A stretch of DNA of 64,000 nt from NCBI RefSeq assembly GCF_009184905.1, contig NZ_WESC01000004.1:186001-250000 (forward strand), read 5' to 3'. Under the pieces are notes generated by a model. It ran no database searches. It saw only the letters and a list, made by a program, of their open reading frames with translations, and had not been told where the DNA came from. The translations under genes were made by a program, and so were the position numbers. The stretch's first letter is position 1, and each line of letters starts with the position of its first letter. Positions 1 through 8,350 of the stretch are shown piece by piece. The DNA comes from Parvibaculum sedimenti (GTDB lineage Bacteria > Pseudomonadota > Alphaproteobacteria > Parvibaculales > Parvibaculaceae).

Positions 1-170
1 CATGGGCCTTTATGACAATTGTAGCCGAGACGAACCGCGAGGCGTAGGCCTTTGCGGAGCTCGCGCTCCCGGCTTTGCGAGGGCATTTTCCCGGATGGAA
101 AGCCGCTCTATAGTCGCCGCTCACCTGCCTCCCACAAGCCAGTTCCAGGCCTGCGTCGGGTGCCGAGGCC

Positions 171-1022
171 ATGATGCAAAGCTTTCTCCTGACCCATGAG
201 CTCGCCGTCCGGCTCGCCTTCTTTGGCGGGCTGCTGGCGCTCCTCGCCACATGGGAGCTTGCCACGCCCTGGCGCCCTTCCGTTCTGCCGCGCCTTGCGC
301 GGTGGCGGACCAATCTGGGGCTGAGTGTCGCAGGCGCAGTTCTCGTCAGATTTGCCCTGCCTGCCGCCGCCATGGGCGTCGCCCTATGGTGTGAGGTGAA
401 GGAGATCGGGCTCTTCAACCAATTCGATGCGCCGGTCGCCCTCTCCCTGCCCCTCTCGCTTCTCGCCCTTGATCTGCTGATCTATGCCCAGCATGCGGCC
501 TTCCATTACGTGCCGCTCTTCTGGCGTATGCACAGGGTTCATCATGCGGATCCGGAAATCGACGTCACCACGGCGGTGCGCTTCCACCCGCTTGAGATAC
601 TCGCAAGCATGGGCATCAAGATGGCCGCGGTCGCCGCACTCGGCGTTCCGCCCGTGGCAGTGCTCATCTTCGAAGTGGCGCTCAATGCCATGGCCATGTT
701 CAATCATTCGAACGTCAAGCTTCCCCCCCGCATCGAACGCAGCTTACGCAGCGTCATCGTGACGCCGGACATGCATCGCATCCATCATTCGGTCCGCAGG
801 GATGAGCATGACATGAATTTCGGCTTCAACCTGTCACTCTGGGATCGGGCCTTTGGCACCTATCGCGAGAGCCCGCAGGGCGGCGCGGAAAATTTGCGGA
901 TCGGGCTCGACGCCTATAAAGGCGCGGAGCCCACGAGACTTTTCTGGAGTCTCGCCCTACCCTTCCTCGACGGAGCCCGCCCGGACACGGCGTCAGACGG
1001 ACAGCGCCAGGAGAATGCTTGA
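171..1022 (+). CDS. Sterol desaturase / fatty acid hydroxylase superfamily membrane protein
   Basis: A 283-residue integral membrane protein of the fatty acid hydroxylase (sterol desaturase) superfamily, which places an oxygen-activating di-iron centre at the membrane face. The histidine clusters are all visible: HAAFH (108-112), HRVHH (121-125), a histidine in NHSN (179) and HRIHH (202-206). Hydrophobic segments lie around residues 12-30, 52-72 and 88-106. The substrate cannot be read from sequence; lipid, carotenoid or sterol-like hydroxylation are all possible. Two ATG codons sit together (171 and 174) and either could be the start. Its stop codon overlaps the start of the phosphatase gene that follows (TGATG), so the two are probably co-transcribed. 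Confidence 0.85.
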   Translation: MMQSFLLTHELAVRLAFFGGLLALLATWELATPWRPSVLPRLARWRTNLGLSVAGAVLVRFALPAAAMGVALWCEVKEIGLFNQFDAPVALSLPLSLLALDLLIYAQHAAFHYVPLFWRMHRVHHADPEIDVTTAVRFHPLEILASMGIKMAAVAALGVPPVAVLIFEVALNAMAMFNHSNVKLPPRIERSLRSVIVTPDMHRIHHSVRRDEHDMNFGFNLSLWDRAFGTYRESPQGGAENLRIGLDAYKGAEPTRLFWSLALPFLDGARPDTASDGQRQENA

Positions 1023-1555
1023 TGAAACGACTTTGCCTGATGCGGCACGCGAAATCGGACTGGAGCGATCCCGCGAAGGACGACTTCGAACGCGCGCTGA
1101 ATGCGCGGGGTATCAAATCCGCGACATTCATGGCGGATTACATTGCCGCCTCCGACTACAAGCCCGACGCAGTGCTCTGCTCGACGGCGAAGCGCGCGAG
1201 GGAAACCTTTGTGCCGCTGCGCAAGCGTCTTCCCGCCGATTTACCGGTGATTTTTCGCGACGAGCTCTACCACGCCATGCCCGACGTGATGCTCAACGAA
1301 ATTCATCACGCGCCGGCCGACGCGCAGACATTGCTTGTCGTCGCGCATAATCCGGGCCTCGTCCTCCTTGCCATGGCCCTTGCCGAAGACCCGGAGGAAG
1401 AGGTTGCGCTCAAGGTCGCGAATGGCGTGCCCACTGGCGGCTTCATCGTCTTCGAATTCGATGTCGATGACTGGAAGGAGGTGAAGGAAGGCAAGGGCCG
1501 CACTGTCTTCTTCGGCAGGCCGCGCGACCTGATGGCGCCTGCGGAAAAGAATTGA
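1022..1555 (+). CDS. SixA-like histidine phosphatase
   Basis: A 177-residue protein of the histidine phosphatase (phosphoglycerate mutase-like) superfamily, close to SixA phosphohistidine phosphatases. The catalytic RH pair is in LMRHAKS (Arg8-His9), the substrate arginines are near STAKRAR (54-60) and the second histidine is in VVAHNPG (His109). SixA enzymes remove phosphate from histidine in phosphotransfer domains; the actual substrate here is unknown. The start is the ATG at 1022, overlapping the upstream stop, rather than the TTG one codon earlier. The two-gene overlap suggests a bicistronic transcript with the hydroxylase gene. Confidence 0.85.
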   Translation: MKRLCLMRHAKSDWSDPAKDDFERALNARGIKSATFMADYIAASDYKPDAVLCSTAKRARETFVPLRKRLPADLPVIFRDELYHAMPDVMLNEIHHAPADAQTLLVVAHNPGLVLLAMALAEDPEEEVALKVANGVPTGGFIVFEFDVDDWKEVKEGKGRTVFFGRPRDLMAPAEKN

Positions 1556-1558
1556 ACC

Positions 1559-2467
1559 CTATCGTATGTTCTGGCCGAAATAGCGGCGGCTGATGGCGGC
1601 GTAAGTACCGTCGTCAAGCAGGGCGCGTAACGCGATGTCGAACTCGTCGCGCAAGCCCTTGTCGGATGCTCGCAGCGCAATACCCACGCCCGCTCCGAAA
1701 AACTCCGGATTGGAATAATCGACACCCACCATCTGACAGCAGGATGCCTCATGGCCGTCCTTCAACCATCGCAGCAGAGCATTGCGATCGGCGAAGAGCA
1801 TATCCACACGCGCCTCTGTCAGCGCTTTTTCAGCCTCATCGAGCGATGCGGCGCCGATAATGACGACGCCCGGAAAATGCTGTTTGAGAAAAGCTTCATG
1901 GATCGATCCCGACTGGACGGCAATCCGTTTGCCAGCGAGGCTCGCCGCGCTTGCGGCCACGGACACGCCACTCTTTCGCGCCGCAAAATGCCCGGGCGTC
2001 GAATAATAACGCTGCGTGAAAATAATCCCTTCGCCCCTGGACAGCGCTTCACGCGCCGGTGAAGGGATAAGCATCGACGCCACCACGGCGTCGCCCTGGC
2101 CGCGCTGAAGAAGCGAAACAAGGCTCGCCCAGCCATGGGTCTCGAAGCGGCAATCGCGCTTCATGCGCTCGCAAAGGGCTCGGGCAAGTTCGATATCGAA
2201 GCCCGTCAGGCGTCCATCCGGCCCTCGATAGTTGAAGGGCGGATAATCGCCCTCGGTGAGGATGCGTAGGGAGCCGCGCGCGTCCGGCGCGGGCGAGGCC
2301 GGCACCTCCGCTTGCACCTGCGGAGTGGCAAGCGCTGAAGTCTCGGCCGGGGGCATGACGACCAGATCATGTGTCGTCCAGGGCAAGGGGGCGCCCTCGT
2401 ACATCCGGCCAAGCGCACCAGCCAGGGTAACAATCGCAATCAGATTGATGAAGAACACCGCGCGCAT
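1559..2467 (-). CDS. Periplasmic solute-binding protein, family 3 (amino-acid type)
   Basis: A 302-residue bacterial extracellular solute-binding protein family 3 member. The first ~20 residues (MRAVFFINLIAIVTLAGALG) form a signal sequence or membrane anchor, followed by an Ala/Pro-rich linker to about residue 62. The binding domain then begins with the family hallmark LRILTEGDYPPFNY and continues with GFDIELARALCERM. Proteins of this family bind polar amino acids or act as sensor-like orphan domains. No ABC permease or ATPase gene is adjacent, so this copy is an orphan here. I place the start at the ATG at 2467 because the longer frame lacks a signal peptide. It converges on the phosphatase gene with a 3-base gap. 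Confidence 0.8.
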   Translation of the reverse strand: MRAVFFINLIAIVTLAGALGRMYEGAPLPWTTHDLVVMPPAETSALATPQVQAEVPASPAPDARGSLRILTEGDYPPFNYRGPDGRLTGFDIELARALCERMKRDCRFETHGWASLVSLLQRGQGDAVVASMLIPSPAREALSRGEGIIFTQRYYSTPGHFAARKSGVSVAASAASLAGKRIAVQSGSIHEAFLKQHFPGVVIIGAASLDEAEKALTEARVDMLFADRNALLRWLKDGHEASCCQMVGVDYSNPEFFGAGVGIALRASDKGLRDEFDIALRALLDDGTYAAISRRYFGQNIR

Positions 2468-2694
2468 GGAACCCCGTCGACCCACGAATACGTGCTGGAG
2501 CGGGACGGGCTGCCGCCCGCGCGGTGCCAATCAGGGACGCTCCAGCATGCCCAACCGAACGGGAGCAAGGGCCGTGCCCACCCTTCTAGATGCTTCGATC
2601 TATTTCTATGATGAAATTATAAATTTACCATTTTGTCTCCAGTTCAGATTGTCTTGAGCATCCACCCGCGTGGGGTTCGAGCGGGTGGGGGCCC

Positions 2695-4662
2695 ATGGAC
2701 AACCGCGACGATTACACTTCGGGATTGGCGGAGGGTGCAGCCCGCTTGGCGGGCGTTGCAGAAGAGACGAGTCTCGGCCGGGCCGACCACAGGCCACTCA
2801 TCGGGGAACTGGCGATTGAAGCTGGCCTGATCGGACGGGAAAGCATTCAGAGCCTGCTCGGGCTGCAGAGACGCTGGGGCTCCCGGCTCGGCGAAATCAT
2901 GGTGAGCCTCGGCAAGGCGAAAAGCGCCGATGTCGCACGGCTCCTCGCGACGCAGAAGGGCCTGCGCTTCATCGACCTTGCGGCAGAGCCCGCCGATCCG
3001 ACGCTCGCCAATACCGAGGCGCTCGATTTCTACATTGCGGGCCGCTGCATGCCCTGGCGCTGGATTCGCCGCGAGCCGGTCTACGTCGCCGTCGACCCGG
3101 AGCGCGCCCGGCCCGCGATCGAAGCTTTCGAGGGGCGGCCATGCCTCATTCACATCGCGACGGACCGCGACATCGACCATGCGCTGCGCGAACTCTTCCG
3201 CGAAAAGCTGAACGACCGGGCGCGTTTCGAACTCATGACCAACGCGCCCGAAAGTTCGGCGAGCCGGCGCGTGAGCCTCGGGCAGCTGAAGCTCGTCTGC
3301 GCCTGCGCCTTTTTTTTCGCCCTCGCTTGCGCGATAGCGCCCACAGTCACACTCCTCCTGCTCAATATGATCCTCGGTTTCTGCTTCCTCGCCGTCGCTG
3401 GATTGCGTTTCATCTCGATCTTCATCGGCATAATCGCCGGGCCGACGCCGGAGGAACTCGCTTACGAAAAAGGCGGCGAGATCGCGGAAGCCGATCTGCC
3501 GGACTACACCGTCATCGTGCCTCTCTTCCGTGAAGGCACCGTCCTGCCGATCCTCGTCGATGCCCTGAGAAAAATCGACTACCCGGCATCGCGCCTCGAC
3601 ATCAAACTGGTTTTCGAAGAGAGCGATGCCGCAACCTATGAGACCGCAATGCGGCTTCAACTCCCCGGCAATTTCGATCTCATCCGCGTTCCCCACAGCC
3701 TTCCGCTTACCAAGCCGAAAGCCTGCAACTATGCGCTGCCTTTCGCGCGCGGAGAGTTCGTGGTCGTCTATGACGCCGAAGACATTCCCGCGCCCGACCA
3801 GCTCAAGCGTGCGGTAGCGGCCTTCCGGCTTGGCGATCCGAAGCTCGCCTGCGTACAGGCGCAACTCAACTACTACAACTGGTCCGAGAACTGGCTGACG
3901 CGCCAGTTCGCCATCGAATATTCCTCCTTCTTCGATCTCCTCCTGCCGACGCTCGCCAAGCTCGGCATGCCCGTGCCGCTCGGCGGAACATCCACACATT
4001 TCAGGACGACCCTGCTGAAGGAAGCTGGTGCCTGGGACCCCTATAACGTCACCGAGGACGCGGATCTCGGCATGCGCTTCGCGCTGCTCGGCCTCAGAAC
4101 GGGCATCATCCGCTCGACGACAGAGGAGGAGGCCAATTGCGAGCTGAACAACTGGCTCCGGCAGCGCTCGCGCTGGATCAAAGGGTGGATACAGACCTAT
4201 TTCGTGCGCATGCGCAGACCTCTCGCGCTCTATCGCGCGCTTGGCCTCCGGGGCTTCATCGGGTTCCAGCTCGTCATTGGCGGCTTCTCGCTCTCGAGCC
4301 TCGTCCACCCGCTCTTCTATGTCGCCGCACTCCTTTCCGCCGCATCCGGGCATCAGGTTCACGATCTTCTGGAGAATCTTCCGGTCACGGCTTTCAACGT
4401 GGCTGTGCTCGTCTCAGGCTTCGGCACCACGATGCTCGCAGGCATGGCAGCGACGGCGACACGCGGATTGAAACCCCTCGTGCTCGAAACGCTGATGATG
4501 CCCGCCTATTGGCTGCTGATCTCCGCCGGCGCCTATAAGGCACTCTTCCAGTTCATTCTGAGGCCGTTTCACTGGGAAAAGACGGTTCACGGTCTGAGCA
4601 GGCTCACCGAGGCCCAGTTGATAAAGGCCCGTTACACAGCAGATGACGAGCCCAAATCGTGA
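2695..4662 (+). CDS. Membrane glycosyltransferase family 2 with N-terminal MshEN (GspE-N) domain
   Basis: A 655-residue protein fusing two parts. Residues ~34-100 hold two tandem copies of the MshEN motif (GELAIEAGLIG and RLGEIMVSLGK, each followed by a helix ending in LxxQ), a fold known in type IV pilus ATPases to bind cyclic di-GMP. After a membrane segment pair near 205-250 comes a processive GT2 catalytic domain with the D-x-E-D site (Asp360-Asp363), TEDADLG (453-459) and the QxxRW signature (Gln490 to Trp494), then several membrane helices to the C terminus. This layout resembles XagB-type and cellulose-synthase-like enzymes that make or export a surface polysaccharide. Regulation by cyclic di-GMP is an inference. 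The start at 2695 is followed directly by plausible coding sequence. Confidence 0.85.
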   Translation: MDNRDDYTSGLAEGAARLAGVAEETSLGRADHRPLIGELAIEAGLIGRESIQSLLGLQRRWGSRLGEIMVSLGKAKSADVARLLATQKGLRFIDLAAEPADPTLANTEALDFYIAGRCMPWRWIRREPVYVAVDPERARPAIEAFEGRPCLIHIATDRDIDHALRELFREKLNDRARFELMTNAPESSASRRVSLGQLKLVCACAFFFALACAIAPTVTLLLLNMILGFCFLAVAGLRFISIFIGIIAGPTPEELAYEKGGEIAEADLPDYTVIVPLFREGTVLPILVDALRKIDYPASRLDIKLVFEESDAATYETAMRLQLPGNFDLIRVPHSLPLTKPKACNYALPFARGEFVVVYDAEDIPAPDQLKRAVAAFRLGDPKLACVQAQLNYYNWSENWLTRQFAIEYSSFFDLLLPTLAKLGMPVPLGGTSTHFRTTLLKEAGAWDPYNVTEDADLGMRFALLGLRTGIIRSTTEEEANCELNNWLRQRSRWIKGWIQTYFVRMRRPLALYRALGLRGFIGFQLVIGGFSLSSLVHPLFYVAALLSAASGHQVHDLLENLPVTAFNVAVLVSGFGTTMLAGMAATATRGLKPLVLETLMMPAYWLLISAGAYKALFQFILRPFHWEKTVHGLSRLTEAQLIKARYTADDEPKS

Positions 4663-4735
4663 GCTCGTTCCTAACGGATCGCTAAGGCTTTGCGGGGCAT
4701 TGTAGGGGAGGAATTCGAAGATCGGTTCAAGGCCC

Positions 4736-5281
4736 ATGACCACGCGCAAAACACCTCATCTGCCCTTGGGCAAGCCAGACACCGCCGCCTATGCCGACCT
4801 CGCGGTCCTCGTCCTTGAGGATTCGCCGCATCTGGTCGGTGTTGTCTGCGGCATTCTGAAATCCTTCGGGGTCGGCAGGATCCACGCCGCGCGAGACTCG
4901 GAGGACGCCCTCTTCATTCTCGCGAACCAAAGGGTCAATGTCGCCGTCATCGACGAGTTGAAACCGCCGCGCGACGGACTCTCACTGGTGCGGACAATTC
5001 GCACCGCCGCGGCCCAACTCCCCAATGAATTGCCGATCATCTACCTGACCGAAGTGCCGCATCAAGGCGCCATCATCGCGGCGCGCGATGCGGGCGTCAC
5101 GGAAGTCTTGTCGAAGCCTTTCTCGGCATCGCAGCTGATGACTCGCATTTCCTCGGCTATCCGCAATCCGCGTCCGCTGGTGCGGAGCGAAGATTTCGTC
5201 GGACCCGACCGGCGGCGACGCACCAAGGAACCCACGCAGCGGAAGCGACAGGCCGATATCGCCCCCGCGGGCGGCTCCTAG
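4736..5281 (+). CDS. Single-domain response regulator
   Basis: A 181-residue protein with one receiver domain (about residues 22-145) and no DNA-binding or enzymatic output. Phosphorylation residues are complete: acidic pocket Glu28-Asp29, acceptor Asp73 (VIDELKPPRDG), Thr105 and Lys127 (LSKPF). A basic tail of about 35 residues (PDRRRRTKEP) follows. Single-domain regulators usually act by binding a partner protein or in a phosphorelay. The gene lies 74 bases after the glycosyltransferase and may act with it, but no cognate kinase is adjacent. Its stop overlaps the stop of the convergent synthetase gene within the 4 bases CTAG. Confidence 0.85.
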   Translation: MTTRKTPHLPLGKPDTAAYADLAVLVLEDSPHLVGVVCGILKSFGVGRIHAARDSEDALFILANQRVNVAVIDELKPPRDGLSLVRTIRTAAAQLPNELPIIYLTEVPHQGAIIAARDAGVTEVLSKPFSASQLMTRISSAIRNPRPLVRSEDFVGPDRRRRTKEPTQRKRQADIAPAGGS

Positions 5282-6804
5282 CGGCAAGCGTCGCGATAGG
5301 TCTCGCGCAGCAGATTCTTCTGAACCTTGCCCATGGTGTTGCGCGGCAGGGTCTCGACGAAGTAGGCGCGCTTGGGAACCTTGTAATTCGCGATCGCATC
5401 CTTGAGCCGCGCGATGAGCGTCGCCTCATCGAGCATTCTGCCCTTGCGCAGAACGATCACGGCAACACCCGCCTCGCCAAAATCGCGATGCGCGACACCG
5501 ACGACGGCAGATTCATCGACCTCCGGCATTTCGTCGATCAGCGTTTCGATCTCTTTGGGATAGACGTTGTAGCCGCCGGAGATGATGAGATCCTTCGCTC
5601 GACCGACGAGATGCACATATCCATCTTCATCGATCTTCGCGACGTCGCCTGTCTTGAACCAGCCGCCCTCGGCAAACTCCTCGGCCGTCTTTTCCGGCAT
5701 GCGCCAGTAACCACCAAACACATTGGGGCCGCGCACCTGGAGTCCGCCGACCTCGCCCCGCGGCAGCTCTCGCCCCTCATCGCTCACGACGCGCACATCG
5801 ACGCCCGGCAGCGGAAAGCCGACCGTGCCGGCGCGTCGCTCGCCATCATAGGGATTTGATGTGTTCATGCCGGTTTCGGTCATGCCATAGCGTTCGAGAA
5901 TGGCCATCCCGGTCCGCGTCTTGAACTCATCGAAAGTCTCCGCAAGGAGAGGTGCAGAACCGCTGGTGAAAAGCCGCATATGCGCAACGACTTGCGCGTT
6001 GAAATCCGCACCGTCCAGAAGCCGCACATAAAAGGTCGGGACGCCCATGAAGACGCTCGCGCGCGGCAAATGCCGTAGCACTTCCGCACGATCGAACTTG
6101 CCGAGCCAGATCATGCGGGCGCCCGACAGAAGCGCGCAGTGGCACGCGACAAAGAGGCCATGCGCATGGAAGATCGGCAGCGCGTGGAGCAGAACATCGT
6201 CTCTCGTAAAGCGCCACGCTTCGCGCAGCGCAAGACCATTTGACGCCAGATTGCCGTGGCTCAACATCGCGCCCTTGGGCTTTCCGGTCGTGCCGGAGGT
6301 GTAGAGGATCGCCGCGAGGTCGGCGGACTCGCAAGCTGCCGCCGGCACGACATCTCGCGGCTTTGCGATATCCTCGGCAAAGCTCCCCTGCCCCTCAGCG
6401 TCGAGCGTCAATACATGCACCGTCCCGTAGCGCTCCGCAATCGCGCGCGTCTCCTCCTCCCGCGCGGGATCGCAAACGATCAGCGACGGCTCTGCATTGC
6501 CGACGAGATAGTCGACCTCATCCAACCGATAAGCCGTGTTCATAGGCAAGAACACATAGCCACCGCGCAGACAGGCGAGATAAAGGAGCAATGCCTCGGG
6601 CGACTTTTCCGCCTGCACAGCGACGCGGTCACCCTTCTTCAGACCAAGCCCCGCGAGAAGGCTCGCCGTACGCGCAACATCGACGCCGAGCTCCGCAAAG
6701 GTCCAGCTCGACCGCCCGACGCTCCGGTCGGGAACTTCGATTGCCAGCCTTCCGCTATCGGTGGGAAAGGAGGCTTCAATCAACGCATAAAGGGATTGGG
6801 ACAT
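5278..6804 (-). CDS. Malonyl-CoA synthetase-like AMP-dependent ligase
   Basis: A 508-residue acyl-CoA synthetase of the ANL superfamily. The ATP-binding loop YTSGTTGKPKG is at 168-178, the adenylate-binding YGMTETGMN and the hinge GRAKDLIISGGYNVYPKEIE follow, and the catalytic lysine is in the C-terminal NTMGKVQKN. The segments PIFHAHGLFVA and MGVPTFYVRLL are typical of MatB and ACSF3 enzymes, which activate malonate or methylmalonate to the CoA ester using ATP. Such malonyl-CoA could feed fatty acid or polyketide synthesis. Start chosen at 6804 because a GGAGG sits 7 bases upstream. No malonate transporter or decarboxylase gene is next to it. Confidence 0.8.
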   Translation of the reverse strand: MSQSLYALIEASFPTDSGRLAIEVPDRSVGRSSWTFAELGVDVARTASLLAGLGLKKGDRVAVQAEKSPEALLLYLACLRGGYVFLPMNTAYRLDEVDYLVGNAEPSLIVCDPAREEETRAIAERYGTVHVLTLDAEGQGSFAEDIAKPRDVVPAAACESADLAAILYTSGTTGKPKGAMLSHGNLASNGLALREAWRFTRDDVLLHALPIFHAHGLFVACHCALLSGARMIWLGKFDRAEVLRHLPRASVFMGVPTFYVRLLDGADFNAQVVAHMRLFTSGSAPLLAETFDEFKTRTGMAILERYGMTETGMNTSNPYDGERRAGTVGFPLPGVDVRVVSDEGRELPRGEVGGLQVRGPNVFGGYWRMPEKTAEEFAEGGWFKTGDVAKIDEDGYVHLVGRAKDLIISGGYNVYPKEIETLIDEMPEVDESAVVGVAHRDFGEAGVAVIVLRKGRMLDEATLIARLKDAIANYKVPKRAYFVETLPRNTMGKVQKNLLRETYRDACR

Positions 6805-7107
6805 GGGCTCGCCTCCGGAATTGCTGCCGCTCTTATAGCGCATCGAAGCGAAGCCGATACAAGCGTACATGCGAGTTCTACGTGTAGCGGCGGCGCCCGC
6901 TCCACCGCGAAGCTGGAGATGCCTGCATTTTATGTCTTTCTAAATCCCGTTGCGATGTGACGTGCCGATATGTGCAGTGTGAAAACTGCTTCAGTCGGAA
7001 TGGAACAGCTCTCCGTTTTTGTTTTGGCCTTTGCCTGCAAACATGCCGTTAAGCATAAGGTCCACGTAAGGGACCGCTTGCACCTCTCGCAAAGACATTA
7101 CAACGCC

Positions 7108-7440
7108 ATGAACGCTGCAAGACATCTCCGCCCCCTCGACGAGATCAAAGCCGAATATGTCGCCTCCGCCCTAGCCAAGAATGGCGGCAACGTCAGTCTG
7201 GCCGCGAAGGCCCTTGGCATAGGAAGATCGACGTTCTATCGACGTTTTGCCGATGTCGCCTCGCCGCCGACCATCGACGCGAAACTGCCGGTGCGAACGC
7301 TCGACGAGATCGATGCCGAATATGCGGCGCTCGCGCTTGAGCAAAGCAATGAAAACGTGAGCCTCGCCGCGCGCATGATGGGCATTGGCCGCACGACGTT
7401 TTACCGCCGATACAAGCATCTGATCGGCCGCGAGAGGTAG
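7108..7440 (+). CDS. Small DNA-binding protein with two tandem Fis-type helix-turn-helix copies
   Basis: A 110-residue protein built almost entirely from an internal duplication. Residues 10-47 and 65-102 align without gaps, 55 residues apart, with 25 of 38 positions identical (both start LDEI and end TFYRR). Each copy matches the Fis/NtrC C-terminal helix-turn-helix (NVSLAA followed by GIGR-TTFYRR). NtrC-type activators carry one such domain per chain and dimerise, so a covalent tandem could bind as a single-chain pseudo-dimer; this is inference. No AAA+ or receiver domain is present. The frame stays open to 6970, but the sequence before 7108 does not look like a domain, so the ATG at 7108 is preferred. 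Confidence 0.75.
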   Translation: MNAARHLRPLDEIKAEYVASALAKNGGNVSLAAKALGIGRSTFYRRFADVASPPTIDAKLPVRTLDEIDAEYAALALEQSNENVSLAARMMGIGRTTFYRRYKHLIGRER

Positions 7441-8350
7441 GTCCTGCGGAAACGCCCCAGGCCGTGAATGCCCGTTAGCGCACACTTACACCCGGCAATT
7501 CCCAAATTTTCATCAAAAATACCGGCATCGCGGGCCCGCGATGCCGGTATTTTGCTGAGATGTGTGAGTGATTGAACTTGTTTCTGCGCCGCGCCGCCCG
7601 CGCGCGTCAGAGACGAACGTGACAGCCGACAAGGGCGGGGGCCGAATGGCCGGCTGTCACGTTCAACCTGGCGCCTGTTTGGGCAAACGGTACGCCAGGC
7701 TATTTGAAAGCTCTCTGCAACTTACAATCAGGTCATGAGCGAGGGCCCCGAAGGAATGCCAGCTGCGCAAAATGAAAATGTGATGAGCCTGCTTATATGT
7801 CTACGCCATCACATTGCCCGCATCCTTGATACATAAGCGTCCCGCTCGGCGCGAATGCCTCAAAAACGCACTCCTGCAATCACTTTGTCTCACATTTGCT
7901 CAAATCGAATTTAGGTTGACGTATGTGTGCAGCCAATGACGGATGCATCATCTTTGATCGAAGAACAAAGAACATATTCCGAAATGACTTTCACGGGGCC
8001 TAGCGGATCCGGAACACAAAAATGAACTATCCATTTCGCGTTCCTTCCAATTCGTAGCAGAAGACTATCGAGACGAATTCTCAAATCGCACAGAACAACG
8101 AACAAGATATTGCACCTTTCGGCACTATTTCGCATACGGTAAACTCTTCAGTTTACAAATCATCATGTATAAGTTCCGCAAAATCCTTTCGAATTGCGAA
8201 AACGCTCTTCATATCTAGCGGAAATTATGGTGCACTTGAATTCGATTTGGGCTGCTTGGTGTCGCGCAAAATGAATTAGCTCTGTGCACACGATCTTCAC
8301 CAGACGGCGCGTCGAAAAGCGATGCATATAATTTCGGAAGCAAGTGAGCG
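7441..8350. other. Non-coding, AT-richer intergenic region with several inverted repeats
   Basis: About 910 bases without a convincing gene. Besides the palindrome at 7516-7553, it holds an inverted repeat with 14-base arms (7615-7628 and 7651-7664, 22-base spacer), directly followed by a compound hairpin (outer arms 7667-7673 and 7693-7699, inner arms 7677-7680 and 7685-7688), and a 6-base-arm hairpin at 8139-8156. From about 7700 to 8340 the sequence is clearly more AT-rich than its neighbours. It could contain a small RNA, a long leader of the response regulator gene at 8351, or remains of a lost insert. Short open frames inside (for example 7911-8135 minus) show no family resemblance. Confidence 0.55.
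7516..7553. terminator. Perfect 38-base palindrome, probable bidirectional terminator
   Basis: A fully palindromic 38-base sequence with 19-base arms centred at 7534/7535. It has a GC-rich core (GGCATCGCGGGCCCGCGATGCC) and A4/T4 ends that give a short U-run on either strand. It lies 75 bases after the stop of the double-HTH gene, where a terminator is expected. A perfect palindrome could also be a protein-binding site. Confidence 0.6.

Noticed and set aside
1-170. A possible leftward gene starting at ATG 3..1 or a short plus-strand frame (2-199)
   Set aside because: Only three bases of the leftward gene would lie in the window; the plus frame overlaps the hydroxylase start and shows no motif.
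2644-4362. A 572-residue minus-strand frame over the glycosyltransferase
   Set aside because: Antisense frame with Glu/Arg-rich chance composition and no domain.
7911-8135. A 74-residue minus-strand frame in the non-coding block
   Set aside because: No family, no ribosome site, in an AT-rich stretch with many stops; treated as chance.
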